From Proteobacteria bacterium SG_bin6 (GTDB lineage: Bacteria; Pseudomonadota; Alphaproteobacteria; Sphingomonadales; Sphingomonadaceae), in the NCBI GenBank assembly GCA_002083435.1, contig LWDJ01000013.1, positions 12,093-76,092 of the forward strand: DNA of 64,000 bases, in the 5' to 3' direction. The notes beneath the pieces are model-generated. The model was not told the origin of the DNA, searched no databases, and worked only from the letters and a program-made list of their open reading frames with translations. The number at the start of each line of letters is the position of its first letter. The first letter of the stretch is position 1. The translations under genes and the position numbers were made by a program. Below are positions 28,495 to 36,675 of the stretch, piece by piece.

Positions 28495-30537
28495 CTACCA
28501 AAAGCCCAGTCGCCCAACCGCGCCTGGCTTTGCTTCGCTCTCCTGTTCCAGTCTCGCCAAGATATCGCGCGGGCCGGCGGAGGGCAGGTGCCGCGATTGG
28601 CGGGCCACCACCGCGAAATCCCCTGGCGTTAGATTGGCCAGCCTTGCCAGGCCAGCGGGCGCCGCCATGCCGAAGAAGCGGGCGAAGGCGCGTGCCGCCC
28701 GCTCCGGCTCCAGCGGGCGCAGATCGAGTTTGAAGACGAAACGGCGTAACGTCGCCGGGTCGAGCGCGCCGGGATGGTTGGTCGCGGCGACGACCGGATA
28801 GGGGTGGCGGTCAAGCCAGGTGAGGAGTTCGTTGACCTGTCCCACTTCCCAGCTGTTCTGCGCGCGGGTGCGGTCGAAAAGCAGCGAGTCCGCCTCGTCG
28901 AACAGCAGCACGCCCTCGCGGCGGCGCGCCTCGGCAAAGGCCTCGGCGATCTGCGCTTCGGTTTCGCCGACCCATTTCGACAGCAGGTCCGACGCGCGCT
29001 TCACGATCAGCGGCCGATCGAGCGCGCGGGCGAGGTGATGCGCGAGCGCGGTCTTGCCGGTGCCCGGCGGGCCGCTCAGCAACAGCGAGACATCGGTTGC
29101 CCCGCTGGTACGGATCGCGTCGAACAAAGGCGCGATCGCCCGATCGCTTTCGAACAGATCGAGGTCGAGCAGATCGGGTCCGTCGAGGGCCACCTCGCCG
29201 CCGTGTAAGGCCCGGACCAGCGTTCCAGCGACCGCCGCCCCGCCGTCTGGTTCGTCCGCCAGCTTCGCCGCGCGCACGGCAACCCGCAGCACCGTCGCGG
29301 ATTCGGGCGCGCTTTCGATCAAGCGATCGAACTGCGCGCCGCGCTCGACACCCTCTTCGCGGGAGATGCGATCGAACATGCGCAGCGCCACCCGCCGTGG
29401 CGGCAGATCGAGCTTTAGGATGTAACTCATCCGCCGCAGGATCGCGTTGTCGATGTTGCCGATCGCGTTGGTCGTCCAGATCACGGGCGCCGTATTGGTC
29501 TCCAGCGTCCGGTTGACGAACACCTTGCTACCCTTGCGCCGCGAGAACCAGTCTCCCGACGACCGCTCGCTGTCGCCGATCAGGTCTTCCATCTCGTCGA
29601 ACAGCAGCACCGTGCCACCCCGGTCACCGATCAGCCGCTGAGCTAGCCGCAGCGCGCTTACCCGTTCGTAGCGTTCGGGCTCTTCGCCATCGTCATCCGC
29701 CTCGCCAACGCCGCGCAGGACCGCGCCAGCGGCGGCGGCGAGCGTGCGGGCGAGCTCGGTCTTGCCGGTGCCGGGCGGCCCGTGGACCAGGATGTTGATG
29801 CCGGGCGCACGCTCGCGGAGCGTGCCGGCGAGGAGCCGGACCAGAAATCCGGCCTCGGGAACATGGACGAAATCATCGAGGCTCAGCGTGGCGCGCTGGC
29901 GGACACCGACCAGCGCGTCGATCATCGCGGCGGCCGAGGCGGGCGCTTGATCGAGCAGCTTTTCGAGCCGCCAGCCGATGTCGACCTCGACGAATCCTTG
30001 GCGATTGGTGACGATGCCGATCAGTCCCAGCCGCAACACCATGCTCTGGCGGACGACGCGCTCGGCATCGTGCGGCTCGGCCCCGGCGAGCGTGCCGAGC
30101 AGCGCTGGAAAATTGGCTCCGTGCCGCGCGGCGATGTCGACCAGCGCGGCGACGCGGTGAAGGCGGTCACACGCGATCATGAGCTCGAGCATCGCCGCAT
30201 CGACTGGCCCTAGGCCGAGCAGCCGGGCAAGCTCTTCGGCAAGGTGTAGCACATGCGGGCGCACCTCGCCGAGCGGCCGCGCCTGGGCGACGCCGGCGAG
30301 CAGGCTTTCCCAGCAAAGCCCCTTCAAGTGGCGCACCGGCGCGTCGGCGAGTAGCCAGTCGGCATGGGGTCGCGCCCACTCGGTGATGGCCTGGGCAATC
30401 GGCGCGGACGCCGGCGTGCCGTGGCCGATCCGGCGCAACAAGCGCCGGACGATCTGATGTTCGTTCATATGGTCCCACTGGTCGCGGGCGAGGCGCGTCA
30501 GCGCGCCGTCCCGGCTGTTTCGAGTGTTGTCGATCAT
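28495..30537 (-). CDS. Tandem AAA+ ATPase
   Basis: This protein of up to 680 residues has a helical N-terminal region (about 230 residues) and two AAA+ modules. The first has Walker A HGPPGTGKTELAR near residue 258, Walker B VLLFDEMEDLI and sensor text WTTNAIGNIDNAILRR. The second has Walker A SGPPGTGKTALAH near residue 520, Walker B VLLFDEADSLLFD and AATNHPGALDPATLRR. The first module carries a long acidic insert after Walker A (VGEADDDGEEPERYE). The start is uncertain: ATG 30537 has little upstream signal, ATG 30468 is an alternative. It stands alone; a remodelling role is inferred from domains only. Confidence 0.85.
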   Translation of the reverse strand: MIDNTRNSRDGALTRLARDQWDHMNEHQIVRRLLRRIGHGTPASAPIAQAITEWARPHADWLLADAPVRHLKGLCWESLLAGVAQARPLGEVRPHVLHLAEELARLLGLGPVDAAMLELMIACDRLHRVAALVDIAARHGANFPALLGTLAGAEPHDAERVVRQSMVLRLGLIGIVTNRQGFVEVDIGWRLEKLLDQAPASAAAMIDALVGVRQRATLSLDDFVHVPEAGFLVRLLAGTLRERAPGINILVHGPPGTGKTELARTLAAAAGAVLRGVGEADDDGEEPERYERVSALRLAQRLIGDRGGTVLLFDEMEDLIGDSERSSGDWFSRRKGSKVFVNRTLETNTAPVIWTTNAIGNIDNAILRRMSYILKLDLPPRRVALRMFDRISREEGVERGAQFDRLIESAPESATVLRVAVRAAKLADEPDGGAAVAGTLVRALHGGEVALDGPDLLDLDLFESDRAIAPLFDAIRTSGATDVSLLLSGPPGTGKTALAHHLARALDRPLIVKRASDLLSKWVGETEAQIAEAFAEARRREGVLLFDEADSLLFDRTRAQNSWEVGQVNELLTWLDRHPYPVVAATNHPGALDPATLRRFVFKLDLRPLEPERAARAFARFFGMAAPAGLARLANLTPGDFAVVARQSRHLPSAGPRDILARLEQESEAKPGAVGRLGFW

Positions 30538-30810
30538 CGAAGCGCGGCCGCGGGTTGTCCCGCCCTGCCGCAGCGCCGTGGGACGCTTACGAGAAGGGCT
30601 GGAAACCGGCGGGCACGATGCCCCGAATAGCGGTCAGGTCCAGCAATTCATGTCTCCAAAACGACGCTTGAACGGGCGCGTCGCGGCGGGCCCCTTAACG
30701 CAAAATCACCGCCGCAGCAACCCGCGCCGAATAATGCGCCCGCCCGCGCGGGCGACCATCAATGGGCTCTGGCGGCGGCATCTTCGTCCTCGCCTGCCCC
30801 CGGCTTGGCA

Positions 30811-31029
30811 TTACTCGTGCTGATCGTCGATCGGTTGACCCGGTGCTGATCGATCGAGGACGGCGATCCGCGCTGTCAACCGCCCTACCTCCCGCTCGAG
30901 CGACCGAAGGCGGCGCTCGTGGACTTCGTGCGGGGTGGTGTCGGCCGCTTCGGCGAAGGCCGTCAGCCAGGCCATGGCGCGCGCCCAGATACCCAAGGGT
31001 TGGGCTGGTACGCGATTATCGGTCGTCAT
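30811..31029 (-). CDS. Small protein overlapping the TetR gene
   Basis: This 72-residue protein starts at 31029, 14 bp inside the end of the TetR gene in another frame, so it is probably translationally coupled to it. It has an amphipathic N-terminal helix (PLGIWARAMAWLTAFAEAAD) and a charged helix with heptad character (RRLRSLEREVGRLTARIAVL), which may be a short coiled coil. I do not recognise a family. It could be a regulator partner or a membrane-surface peptide. Confidence 0.6.
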   Translation of the reverse strand: MTTDNRVPAQPLGIWARAMAWLTAFAEAADTTPHEVHERRLRSLEREVGRLTARIAVLDRSAPGQPIDDQHE

Positions 31030-31633
31030 CGCCGGGTGCTCTTCCGCAGGCGGTCAACACTTCCGAGGCAAGCTCGGCATCGCTGGCGCGGGCGATCACC
31101 ATCGCGCCCACCAGCATGCTGAATTCCCTGATCGCCGCGGTACGACGGCTGGCCGCCGATCCCTTGCGGGTACTGGCGAGCGCGCCGATCATGCGGCGGA
31201 CACCGGCGCCAAAAGCCCGTTTGATCGCGGTCGATGCGCGGCTGATTTCCGGCCCCAGCGCCGCGACCGGGCAGCCAAAGCCGCGTCGCTCCACATGCTC
31301 GCGGGCGAGATAGAGCGAGGCATAGGGCGGGGGCGGGCCGCCTTCGCGCGCCCGCACCGCGGCCAGCAGTTCGGGAAAGGCCTGCAGCATCGCCGCGCCC
31401 GGGTGGTCGCCGCCGGCAAGCTCGACGAACTGGTTGAACGCGCTTTCCAGCGCGGCTTCGATCAGCGCGTCCTTGCTATCGAAATGCTTGTAGAAACCGC
31501 CATGCGTCATCCCGGCGTCGTTCATCACGTCGGCGACGCTGGCACCGTCCAGTCCATGCTCGCGGAACAGCCGCGCCGCGCTGGTGACGATGCGCGCGCG
31601 GCTGCGCTGCTTCTCCTCCGCCGACATTCGCAT
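31016..31633 (-). CDS. TetR-family transcriptional repressor
   Basis: This 205-residue protein has the TetR helix-turn-helix RIVTSAARLFREHGLDGASV followed by MNDAGMTHGGFYKHFDSKDALIEAAL. The large C-terminal ligand domain ends at 31016. ATG 31633 is preceded by GGGAG; the longer frame to 32065 is antisense to the next gene. The gene diverges from a four-gene operon, and an 18-bp inverted repeat lies between them, so it probably represses that operon and itself. Confidence 0.9.
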   Translation of the reverse strand: MRMSAEEKQRSRARIVTSAARLFREHGLDGASVADVMNDAGMTHGGFYKHFDSKDALIEAALESAFNQFVELAGGDHPGAAMLQAFPELLAAVRAREGGPPPPYASLYLAREHVERRGFGCPVAALGPEISRASTAIKRAFGAGVRRMIGALASTRKGSAASRRTAAIREFSMLVGAMVIARASDAELASEVLTACGRAPGDDDR

Positions 31634-31670
31634 CGACCCGTTGCTCCCGCAAAATGGCACTTGACGAAAT

Positions 31671-31688
31671 GGATTATCACTATAATCC
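31671..31688. promoter_or_regulatory. TetR operator candidate over a -10 box
   Basis: GGATTATCACTATAATCC is a perfect 7-bp inverted repeat (GGATTAT / ATAATCC) with spacer CACT, in the 110-bp gap between the TetR gene and the NmrA-like gene. Its right arm contains TATAAT (31681-31686), a perfect -10 hexamer for the rightward operon. A TTGACG lies at 31661-31666, but 14 bp is short for a -35 spacing. Repressor binding here would block the promoter. Confidence 0.65.
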
Positions 31689-31743
31689 TTATAGAAGTCA
31701 ATCATCATCCATAACGGGTGATCTTGCTGAAGGACAGGCAGCG

Positions 31744-32847
31744 ATGAAGCCCACGATCCTGGTAACCGGCGCAACGGGCAAGACGGGTGCCGCCGTTGCC
31801 GCTCAACTGCTCGCCAAGGGCTATCCGGTGCAGGCGATGGTCCGTGCGCAGGACGCGCGAAGCGCCGCGCTGGCGCGCCTGGGGGCCAAGGTCGTGGTTG
31901 CGGACATGTATGATCCCGACCAGCTGCTCGATGCGCTGCGCGGGGTCCGGCGCGCTTATTACGTCCCGCTGATGCAGCCCTACATGATCCAGGCCGCGGC
32001 CGCCTTCGCCGTCGCCGCGCGCGAGGCGAGGATCGAGGCGATCGTCCAGATGAGCCAGTGGACATCGCACCGCGCGCATCCCACCGCGATGACCCAGCAG
32101 ACCTGGCTGGTCGATCGCCTGTTCGCCGATCTGCCGGGGATCGCGCATGTCATCTTCAATCCCGGCATGTTCGCCGACAATTTCCTGCGGACCATCGATT
32201 TCGCCGCCTTGCTCGGCATCTATCCAATCATCTCTGGCAGCGGCAAGGCGGCGCCCGTTTCCAATGAGGACATGGCGCGCACGGCGGCGGCGATCCTGAT
32301 GGAGCCCGAACGCCATGCCGGCACGTCCCTGCGCCCCACCGGCCCGGAACTGCTCGACGCGCGCCAGATGGCGGCGATCGTCGCCAAGGCGGTCGGCCAT
32401 CCGGTGATGCCGATCACTCTGCCGATCTGGATGCTCGGCAAGGTCGCGCAGCAGCAGGGGGTGAACCCCTATGAGATCACCATCCTGCGCTATTACATGG
32501 AAGACATGAAGCGCGGCACCTTTGCCTTTGAAGGCGGGGTGACCGATGTCGTCGAACGCTTGACCGGCACGCCCGCCGAAAGCTTTGAGACCACGGCCCG
32601 GCGCTACGCCGCCATGCCCTTCGCGCGCCAGACTTTCGCCAATCGGCTGAAAGCGTTCATCAAGTTCAACCTCACGCCCTTCTATCCGGGATATAACTTT
32701 GACAAGTGGGACAAGCGCATGGGCCTGCCCATGCCGCGGCATCCGAGCTTGTCGATCGAAGACGAGCGCTGGCGGCGGGAGCATGAGGCGATGATGGCGC
32801 GCCAGCCACACCCCCTGGGTGCCGCCGAGCGGCTTCGGGCGGTGTGA
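31744..32847 (+). CDS. NmrA-like NAD(P)-binding protein
   Basis: This 367-residue protein begins with the atypical-SDR motif ILVTGATGKTGAAVAAQLL and continues with NmrA-type text (GAKVVVADMYDPDQLLDAL, FNPGMFADNFLR, ISGSGKAAPVSNEDMARTAA). The C-terminal 80 residues extend beyond the usual NmrA length and include FKFNLTPFYPGYN-like aromatic sequence. ATG 31744 has AAGGA upstream. As first gene of the TetR-controlled operon it probably acts on quinone-like or other reactive substrates, or as a redox sensor; this is inferred. Confidence 0.82.
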   Translation: MKPTILVTGATGKTGAAVAAQLLAKGYPVQAMVRAQDARSAALARLGAKVVVADMYDPDQLLDALRGVRRAYYVPLMQPYMIQAAAAFAVAAREARIEAIVQMSQWTSHRAHPTAMTQQTWLVDRLFADLPGIAHVIFNPGMFADNFLRTIDFAALLGIYPIISGSGKAAPVSNEDMARTAAAILMEPERHAGTSLRPTGPELLDARQMAAIVAKAVGHPVMPITLPIWMLGKVAQQQGVNPYEITILRYYMEDMKRGTFAFEGGVTDVVERLTGTPAESFETTARRYAAMPFARQTFANRLKAFIKFNLTPFYPGYNFDKWDKRMGLPMPRHPSLSIEDERWRREHEAMMARQPHPLGAAERLRAV

Positions 32848-32938
32848 TCCGGCGCCACAGCCGCTCCGGGTCGACCGCCTCGCCCCGGCGGTCGACCAGC
32901 CACGACGATTTCGATGCCAACCTCCGAAAGGCAGGACG

Positions 32939-33601
32939 ATGAAGCTCTACAGCCTTCCGCTATCCCCCTTCGCCGCGCGCGTCCGCCTGGCCATTTATCG
33001 CAAGGGGCTGGAGGATAAGATCGAGATCCTCCGGCCGCCCGAAGGCGGCACGCGCGGCGAGGCCTATCTGGCGCTCAACCCGATCGGCCAGGTGCCCGCG
33101 CTGGCGCTCGATTCCGGGCTGACGCTGGCTGAATCGTCGGTCATCCTCGAATATCTCGAGGACGCTTTTCCCGAGCCTTCGCTGCGCCCGGCCGACGCGG
33201 AGGGCCTCGCGCGGATGCGGTTGCTGCTCAAGCTCCCCGATGGCTATTTCATGGGCGCGCCGCGTATCCTGCTGGGGATGCGCCAGCCGGAGGATCGCCA
33301 GCCTCAGCTCGTCGCGCCGGCGATGGAGAACCTGCATAAGGCGCTGTCCTATACCGAGCATTATATCGGCAAGGGCGCATGGGCGGTGGGAGACCTGCCC
33401 ACCCTCGCCGACTGCGCGCTGGTGCCGGTGCTGAACGCGGTCAACCTGATCGCGATGGTCCATGACGAGCCCGACCTGCTCGCTCCCCATCCCAAGCTGC
33501 ACGCCTATTGGACCCAGGCACGGCAGGAGCCGATCAACGCGCGCGTCATCGCCGAGCAACTCGCCGCGGTGCCGCCGATTCCGACGGGAGTGGCGGCATG
33601 A
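32939..33601 (+). CDS. Glutathione S-transferase family protein
   Basis: This 220-residue protein has a GST thioredoxin-fold N-terminus (MKLYSLPLSPFAARVRLAIY), the cis-Pro region NPIGQVPALALD and the glutathione gamma-glutamyl site ESSVILEYLED, followed by an all-helical C-domain ending in DLPTLADCALVPVL. AAAGGCAGGA precedes ATG 32939. Its stop overlaps the methyltransferase start (ATGA). With MAPEG two genes on, the operon points to detoxification of electrophiles. Confidence 0.9.
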   Translation: MKLYSLPLSPFAARVRLAIYRKGLEDKIEILRPPEGGTRGEAYLALNPIGQVPALALDSGLTLAESSVILEYLEDAFPEPSLRPADAEGLARMRLLLKLPDGYFMGAPRILLGMRQPEDRQPQLVAPAMENLHKALSYTEHYIGKGAWAVGDLPTLADCALVPVLNAVNLIAMVHDEPDLLAPHPKLHAYWTQARQEPINARVIAEQLAAVPPIPTGVAA

Positions 33602-34437
33602 CCGACACCATCGCTGTTCGCGATCATTATCAGGCCGCGATCGAAGACCGTGCGGCGCTGCTCGGGCGGATCGCCGCCGCCGTCGACGCGCTGGAGCCGC
33701 CGATCAACGCGCGCAAGCTCGCGCCGCTCGACCAGTTCCACATGGGCGGGCTGGCCGCGACGGCGGCGGTCGCCGAGCGGGCTCGACCGGCGCGCGGGGA
33801 GGCGGTGCTCGACGCCGGTTCAGGGCTGGGTGGCCCCGCGCGCTACCTTGCCGAAACCTTTGGCTGCCAGGTCGAGGGTGTCGACCTGTCTCCCGACTAT
33901 GTCGCGATCGCGCGGCTGCTTACCGACCGCGCCGGGTTGGGCGACCGCGTCAGCTTCTGCGAGGGCGACCTGCTGCACCTGCCGTTCGACGATGCGCGCT
34001 TCGACTTGGTCTGGACGCAGCATGTCGCGATGAACATCGCGGATCGTGCCGCCCTCTACCGCGAATTGCGCCGCGTGCTGAAGCCGGATGGGCGCCTGGT
34101 TTTTTACGACCCGGTCGCGGCGGACGACCATCCCGATCTCACATATCCGGTCCCCTGGGCACAGACCGCGCGAACCAGCACCCTGCTGACGATCGCCGAA
34201 ACCAGCGCGGCGCTGGCCGATGCCGGCTTCGACGCCATCGCGATCGACGACGTGACCGAGGCCGCGCTGGGCTGGGCTGCGCAACAGGGGCCGCCGACCC
34301 CGGGCGCCATGAACACCGGCATGATCGTCGGCGCGCGCATGGCGGGGATGGCGGCCAATTTCATGCTCAATCTGCGCGAGGGCCGGGTAAGGCTCGGCCT
34401 GGGCGTCGCGGCCGCGCGCCAGGGAGCGGCCGCATGA
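33598..34437 (+). CDS. SAM-dependent class I methyltransferase
   Basis: This 279-residue protein has motif I VLDAGSGLGGPARYLAETFG near residue 77, motif II VEGVDLSPDYVAIA, and LKPDGRLVFYDPVA. It resembles sarcosine/glycine or phosphoethanolamine N-methyltransferase-like enzymes, but the substrate cannot be assigned. It overlaps GST upstream and MAPEG downstream by ATGA, so the three are translationally coupled. Confidence 0.87.
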   Translation: MTDTIAVRDHYQAAIEDRAALLGRIAAAVDALEPPINARKLAPLDQFHMGGLAATAAVAERARPARGEAVLDAGSGLGGPARYLAETFGCQVEGVDLSPDYVAIARLLTDRAGLGDRVSFCEGDLLHLPFDDARFDLVWTQHVAMNIADRAALYRELRRVLKPDGRLVFYDPVAADDHPDLTYPVPWAQTARTSTLLTIAETSAALADAGFDAIAIDDVTEAALGWAAQQGPPTPGAMNTGMIVGARMAGMAANFMLNLREGRVRLGLGVAAARQGAAA

Positions 34438-34883
34438 CTATCGGCTTTCCAGTGGTCTCCGCCGCGACGGGGGGCGTTTTGCTGATCCTGCAGATGCTGC
34501 TGGGGTTCATCACCAGCGGCGCGCGCGGCCGGGCAGGGGTTTGGATCGGCGATGGCGGCGATGCGGCGCTCCAGCGTACCGCCCGGCGTCATGGCAATCT
34601 GGCCGAAAATGCCGGGCTGTTCCTGGCGGGATTTACCCTGCTGGAACTGTCTGGGCGCTGGCCCATGCTGCTGCTGATCCTGTGCCCGACCTTCGTCGTG
34701 CTCCGCCTGTTCCATGCCGTCGGCCTGTCGCGCGCGGATACCAGCAACGCGGCCCGCCTGATCGGGGGCGCCGGGACTTATCTGGCCGGCTTGGTGCTTG
34801 GCGGCGCGCTCGTCTGGATCGGGGTGGCGCGGGCGACCGAGATCGCGGGCTTCGCCGCGGCGCGCGGGGCGCTGTTCGGTTGA
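34434..34883 (+). CDS. MAPEG-family membrane protein
   Basis: This 149-residue protein has four membrane segments. The MAPEG signature is visible as RTARRHGNLAENAGLFLAGF near residue 46 and FVVLRLFHAVGLSR near residue 88. MAPEG proteins are membrane glutathione transferases or relatives. As last gene of the operon beginning with the NmrA-like gene it complements the soluble GST. Confidence 0.87.
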   Translation: MTIGFPVVSAATGGVLLILQMLLGFITSGARGRAGVWIGDGGDAALQRTARRHGNLAENAGLFLAGFTLLELSGRWPMLLLILCPTFVVLRLFHAVGLSRADTSNAARLIGGAGTYLAGLVLGGALVWIGVARATEIAGFAAARGALFG

Positions 34884-34963
34884 AGCGCCGCACGCCCGGT
34901 CAAGCGCCCGGGCTTGAAACGGATGATCGCGGTGCCGGCCGTCGCGCTTGCCCCCCTCAGGTT

Positions 34964-35464
34964 TCACGTCTTGAAGCTGGCGGGTATCGGGCAGTCAGTG
35001 CAGACGCGGTCGTCGCACATCCGGCATAGCTGGCATCGCTCGAGATCGCTGGAGGGGAGCGACGCCAACAGCCGCGACAGGAGCGCGGCCAGAGCCTCCT
35101 CCTCCGCCGCGCTGAGCGGGGACAAGAGCGGCTTGATCGCCGCCAGCCGCTCGGCCAGCAGCGTTTCGCGGACCGCATGACCTTGCTCGGTCAGGAATAG
35201 CGCCACGGCGCGCCGGTCCCGCGCCGGGCGCCTTTCGACCAGCCCGTCGGCCACCAGCCTGTCGAGCAGGCGTACGGCACCTGGGTGCGACAGACCGAGG
35301 ATGCGGCGTAGCTGATCGTTGGAGGGCCCCAGGCCGTACCCGATCACGATCAGTGCCGCGGGCGTTTCGCCGGCGCGTTTCATCACCTCCGAGGCAGCAG
35401 CCGCGATCCGATCGGCCACGGCCAACCCGACTGCCCCCAGCAAATTCGCGGTTCGATCGCTCAT
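34964..35464 (-). CDS. MarR-family regulator with C-terminal Cys cluster
   Basis: This 166-residue protein has the MarR winged helix (DQLRRILGLSHPGAVRLLDR, then DGLVERRPARDRRAVALFLT). The last 20 residues contain C-x2-C-x2-C-x4-C-x2-C (CQLCRMCDDRVCTDC), a dense cluster suited to binding a metal or sensing oxidants. GGAG precedes ATG 35464. It diverges from a small NTF2-like gene across a perfect 29-bp operator, so the regulatory target is nearly certain. Confidence 0.9.
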   Translation of the reverse strand: MSDRTANLLGAVGLAVADRIAAAASEVMKRAGETPAALIVIGYGLGPSNDQLRRILGLSHPGAVRLLDRLVADGLVERRPARDRRAVALFLTEQGHAVRETLLAERLAAIKPLLSPLSAAEEEALAALLSRLLASLPSSDLERCQLCRMCDDRVCTDCPIPASFKT

Positions 35465-35501
35465 TCCACTCCATTACGTGATCAGCGCACGTTTTTCAAT
35501 T

Positions 35502-35530
35502 GACGATACGTGCGCTACGCACGTATCGTC
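35502..35530. promoter_or_regulatory. Perfect 29-bp MarR operator with embedded promoter
   Basis: GACGATACGTGCG, spacer CTA, CGCACGTATCGTC: a perfect 13-bp inverted repeat. TTGACG (35500-35505) overlaps its left end and TATCGT (35524-35529) lies 18 bp on, giving a plausible sigma-70-like promoter wholly covered by the operator. MarR binding would occlude polymerase for the gene at 35561. Confidence 0.8.
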
Positions 35531-35560
35531 AGCAAGATCCATTTCATGGAGGATGTCGCA

Positions 35561-35965
35561 ATGTCTGACCTATCGGCCGAGCACGCCAATTTTTACGAGC
35601 GCTTCAAGTCATTCTGGGCAGCGCCATCGGGCGAACGCGTGCTGGAGATCATCGCACCCGACGCGGCCATCCACTTCACCGGCGCGGGGCACATGTCGGG
35701 GCGGGGCTATGCGGCTTGGATGGGGCAGGCTCTGGCCAGCTTTGAAGGATTGGCGGTTACCCCCATGGACTGCGCCGGCAACCGTGACGTCCTCTACATC
35801 GCCTGGGAAGCGTCCGCCGACATTCATGGAGAGCGGCGCACCTATCGCGGTGTCGACCGCTTCCGCCTGAGGGACGGCATGGCGATTGAAGAGCACGTGA
35901 TCTTCGACTCGGCGGTTCTAACGCCCGCAGGACGCGTGGGCATCGATAAAGGATCAGCAGAATAG
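35561..35965 (+). CDS. NTF2/SnoaL-like protein
   Basis: This 134-residue protein has the cone-shaped NTF2-like pattern: FYERFKSFWAAPSGERVLEI, then APDAAIHFTGAGHMSGRGYA and RTYRGVDRFRLRDGMAIEEH. GGAGG spaced 8 bp upstream selects ATG 35561 over earlier in-frame starts. The family includes small isomerases, hydrolases and binding proteins; the substrate is unknown. Control by the divergent Cys-rich MarR suggests a role in a stress response. Confidence 0.82.
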   Translation: MSDLSAEHANFYERFKSFWAAPSGERVLEIIAPDAAIHFTGAGHMSGRGYAAWMGQALASFEGLAVTPMDCAGNRDVLYIAWEASADIHGERRTYRGVDRFRLRDGMAIEEHVIFDSAVLTPAGRVGIDKGSAE

Positions 35966-36075
35966 GGTGGGCGCGGAGACATCGGGCGCGCCGCGAGACG
36001 CTCCTCTCGTTTTCGCCGTCACCCAGCTTCGACCGCCACCGGGCATCTGACAATTGTCACTTCCGTGGCCGTCCG

Positions 36076-36388
36076 GTGTTGGTAAGCCTGCCAGGCATCC
36101 AGGAAGTGGGTAGGGAGCAATGCGAGGTTTTCAGCATATCCGGGGGCCGCGAGCGCCATCACGGTTATGATCGTCGCCGCGGGAACGACGACCCGCGCCA
36201 ATGTCAGCGGCGATGTCCCGGCTGCGGTCGCCGAGGAACCGGCCTGCCATATTCGTGAGCAAAAGCTCGTCCGCCCCGCGCTGATCGGTCATTCGATGGG
36301 TGGGACAATCGGGACGATGCTCGCCACCCCCCACCCCTCAAGGCGGCAGGCGATCAATCGCGCCATTAGGGATTTCAAAGCTGTCTAG
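36076..36388 (+). pseudogene. Alpha/beta hydrolase remnant next to attachment site
   Basis: The stretch 35966-36450 has no intact gene. Between about 36076 and 36388 the plus strand reads as pieces of an alpha/beta hydrolase in more than one frame: LPGIQEVGREQCEVFSISGG, then ANVSGDV and IREQKLVRPALIGHSMGGTI, which holds the nucleophile elbow GHSMGG. The C-terminal half, with the catalytic Asp and His, is absent. The gene is probably an old chromosomal casualty beside the integration site. Confidence 0.5.
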
Positions 36389-36450
36389 TGGCGATGGAGC
36401 GTGGTGATTCTAGGGAGGGTTAGTCAGATGACCCTAAGCCCTTGGCAATC

Positions 36451-36496
36451 TGGAGCGGGCGAAGGGATTCGAACCCTCGACCCCAACCTTGGCAAG
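36451..36496 (-). other. Attachment site: 3' half of tRNA-Gly(GCC)
   Basis: Read on the minus strand, this 46-bp block runs from anticodon loop CTTGCCAAGG through the T arm GAGGGTTCGAATCCCTT to the acceptor end GCCCGCTCCA. It is the 3' half of a glycine tRNA with anticodon GCC. Sequence before it cannot complete the D arm or 5' acceptor strand, so it is not a working tRNA. With an integrase gene 180 bp away it is best read as the left attachment site. The intact tRNA-Gly should lie at the right end of the element, beyond this window. Confidence 0.82.
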
Positions 36497-36623
36497 AAGA
36501 CCGACGGGCTTTTCTCCAGTACGCTCCACATCGCTATACCACGATAGAAGCTCGATATATCTAGCATTCCAGTTTTCCTTAATGCGATCAGGATGCCTGA
36601 AATGGACTTGCATCTGCTGACAA

Positions 36624-36663
36624 TTTGGTGACAAAAGGTTCGGCAGAGAATTTTGTCACCAAA
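36624..36663. repeat. Perfect inverted repeat before the integrase gene
   Basis: TTTGGTGACAAAA, a 14-bp loop, then TTTTGTCACCAAA: perfect 13-bp arms ending 12 bp before the integrase ATG. It lies inside the left end of the element, between the tRNA fragment and the integrase. It may be a pair of integrase arm-type binding sites or an operator that lets the integrase control its own gene. Confidence 0.65.
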
Positions 36664-36675
36664 TGAGGAGTGGGG

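Noticed and set aside
36451..36540. Complete tRNA gene
   Set aside because: Only the 3' half is present; the adjacent sequence cannot form the D arm or 5' acceptor strand.
36434..36634. 66-codon minus-strand frame
   Set aside because: It translates across the tRNA-Gly fragment, a common false gene at integration sites.
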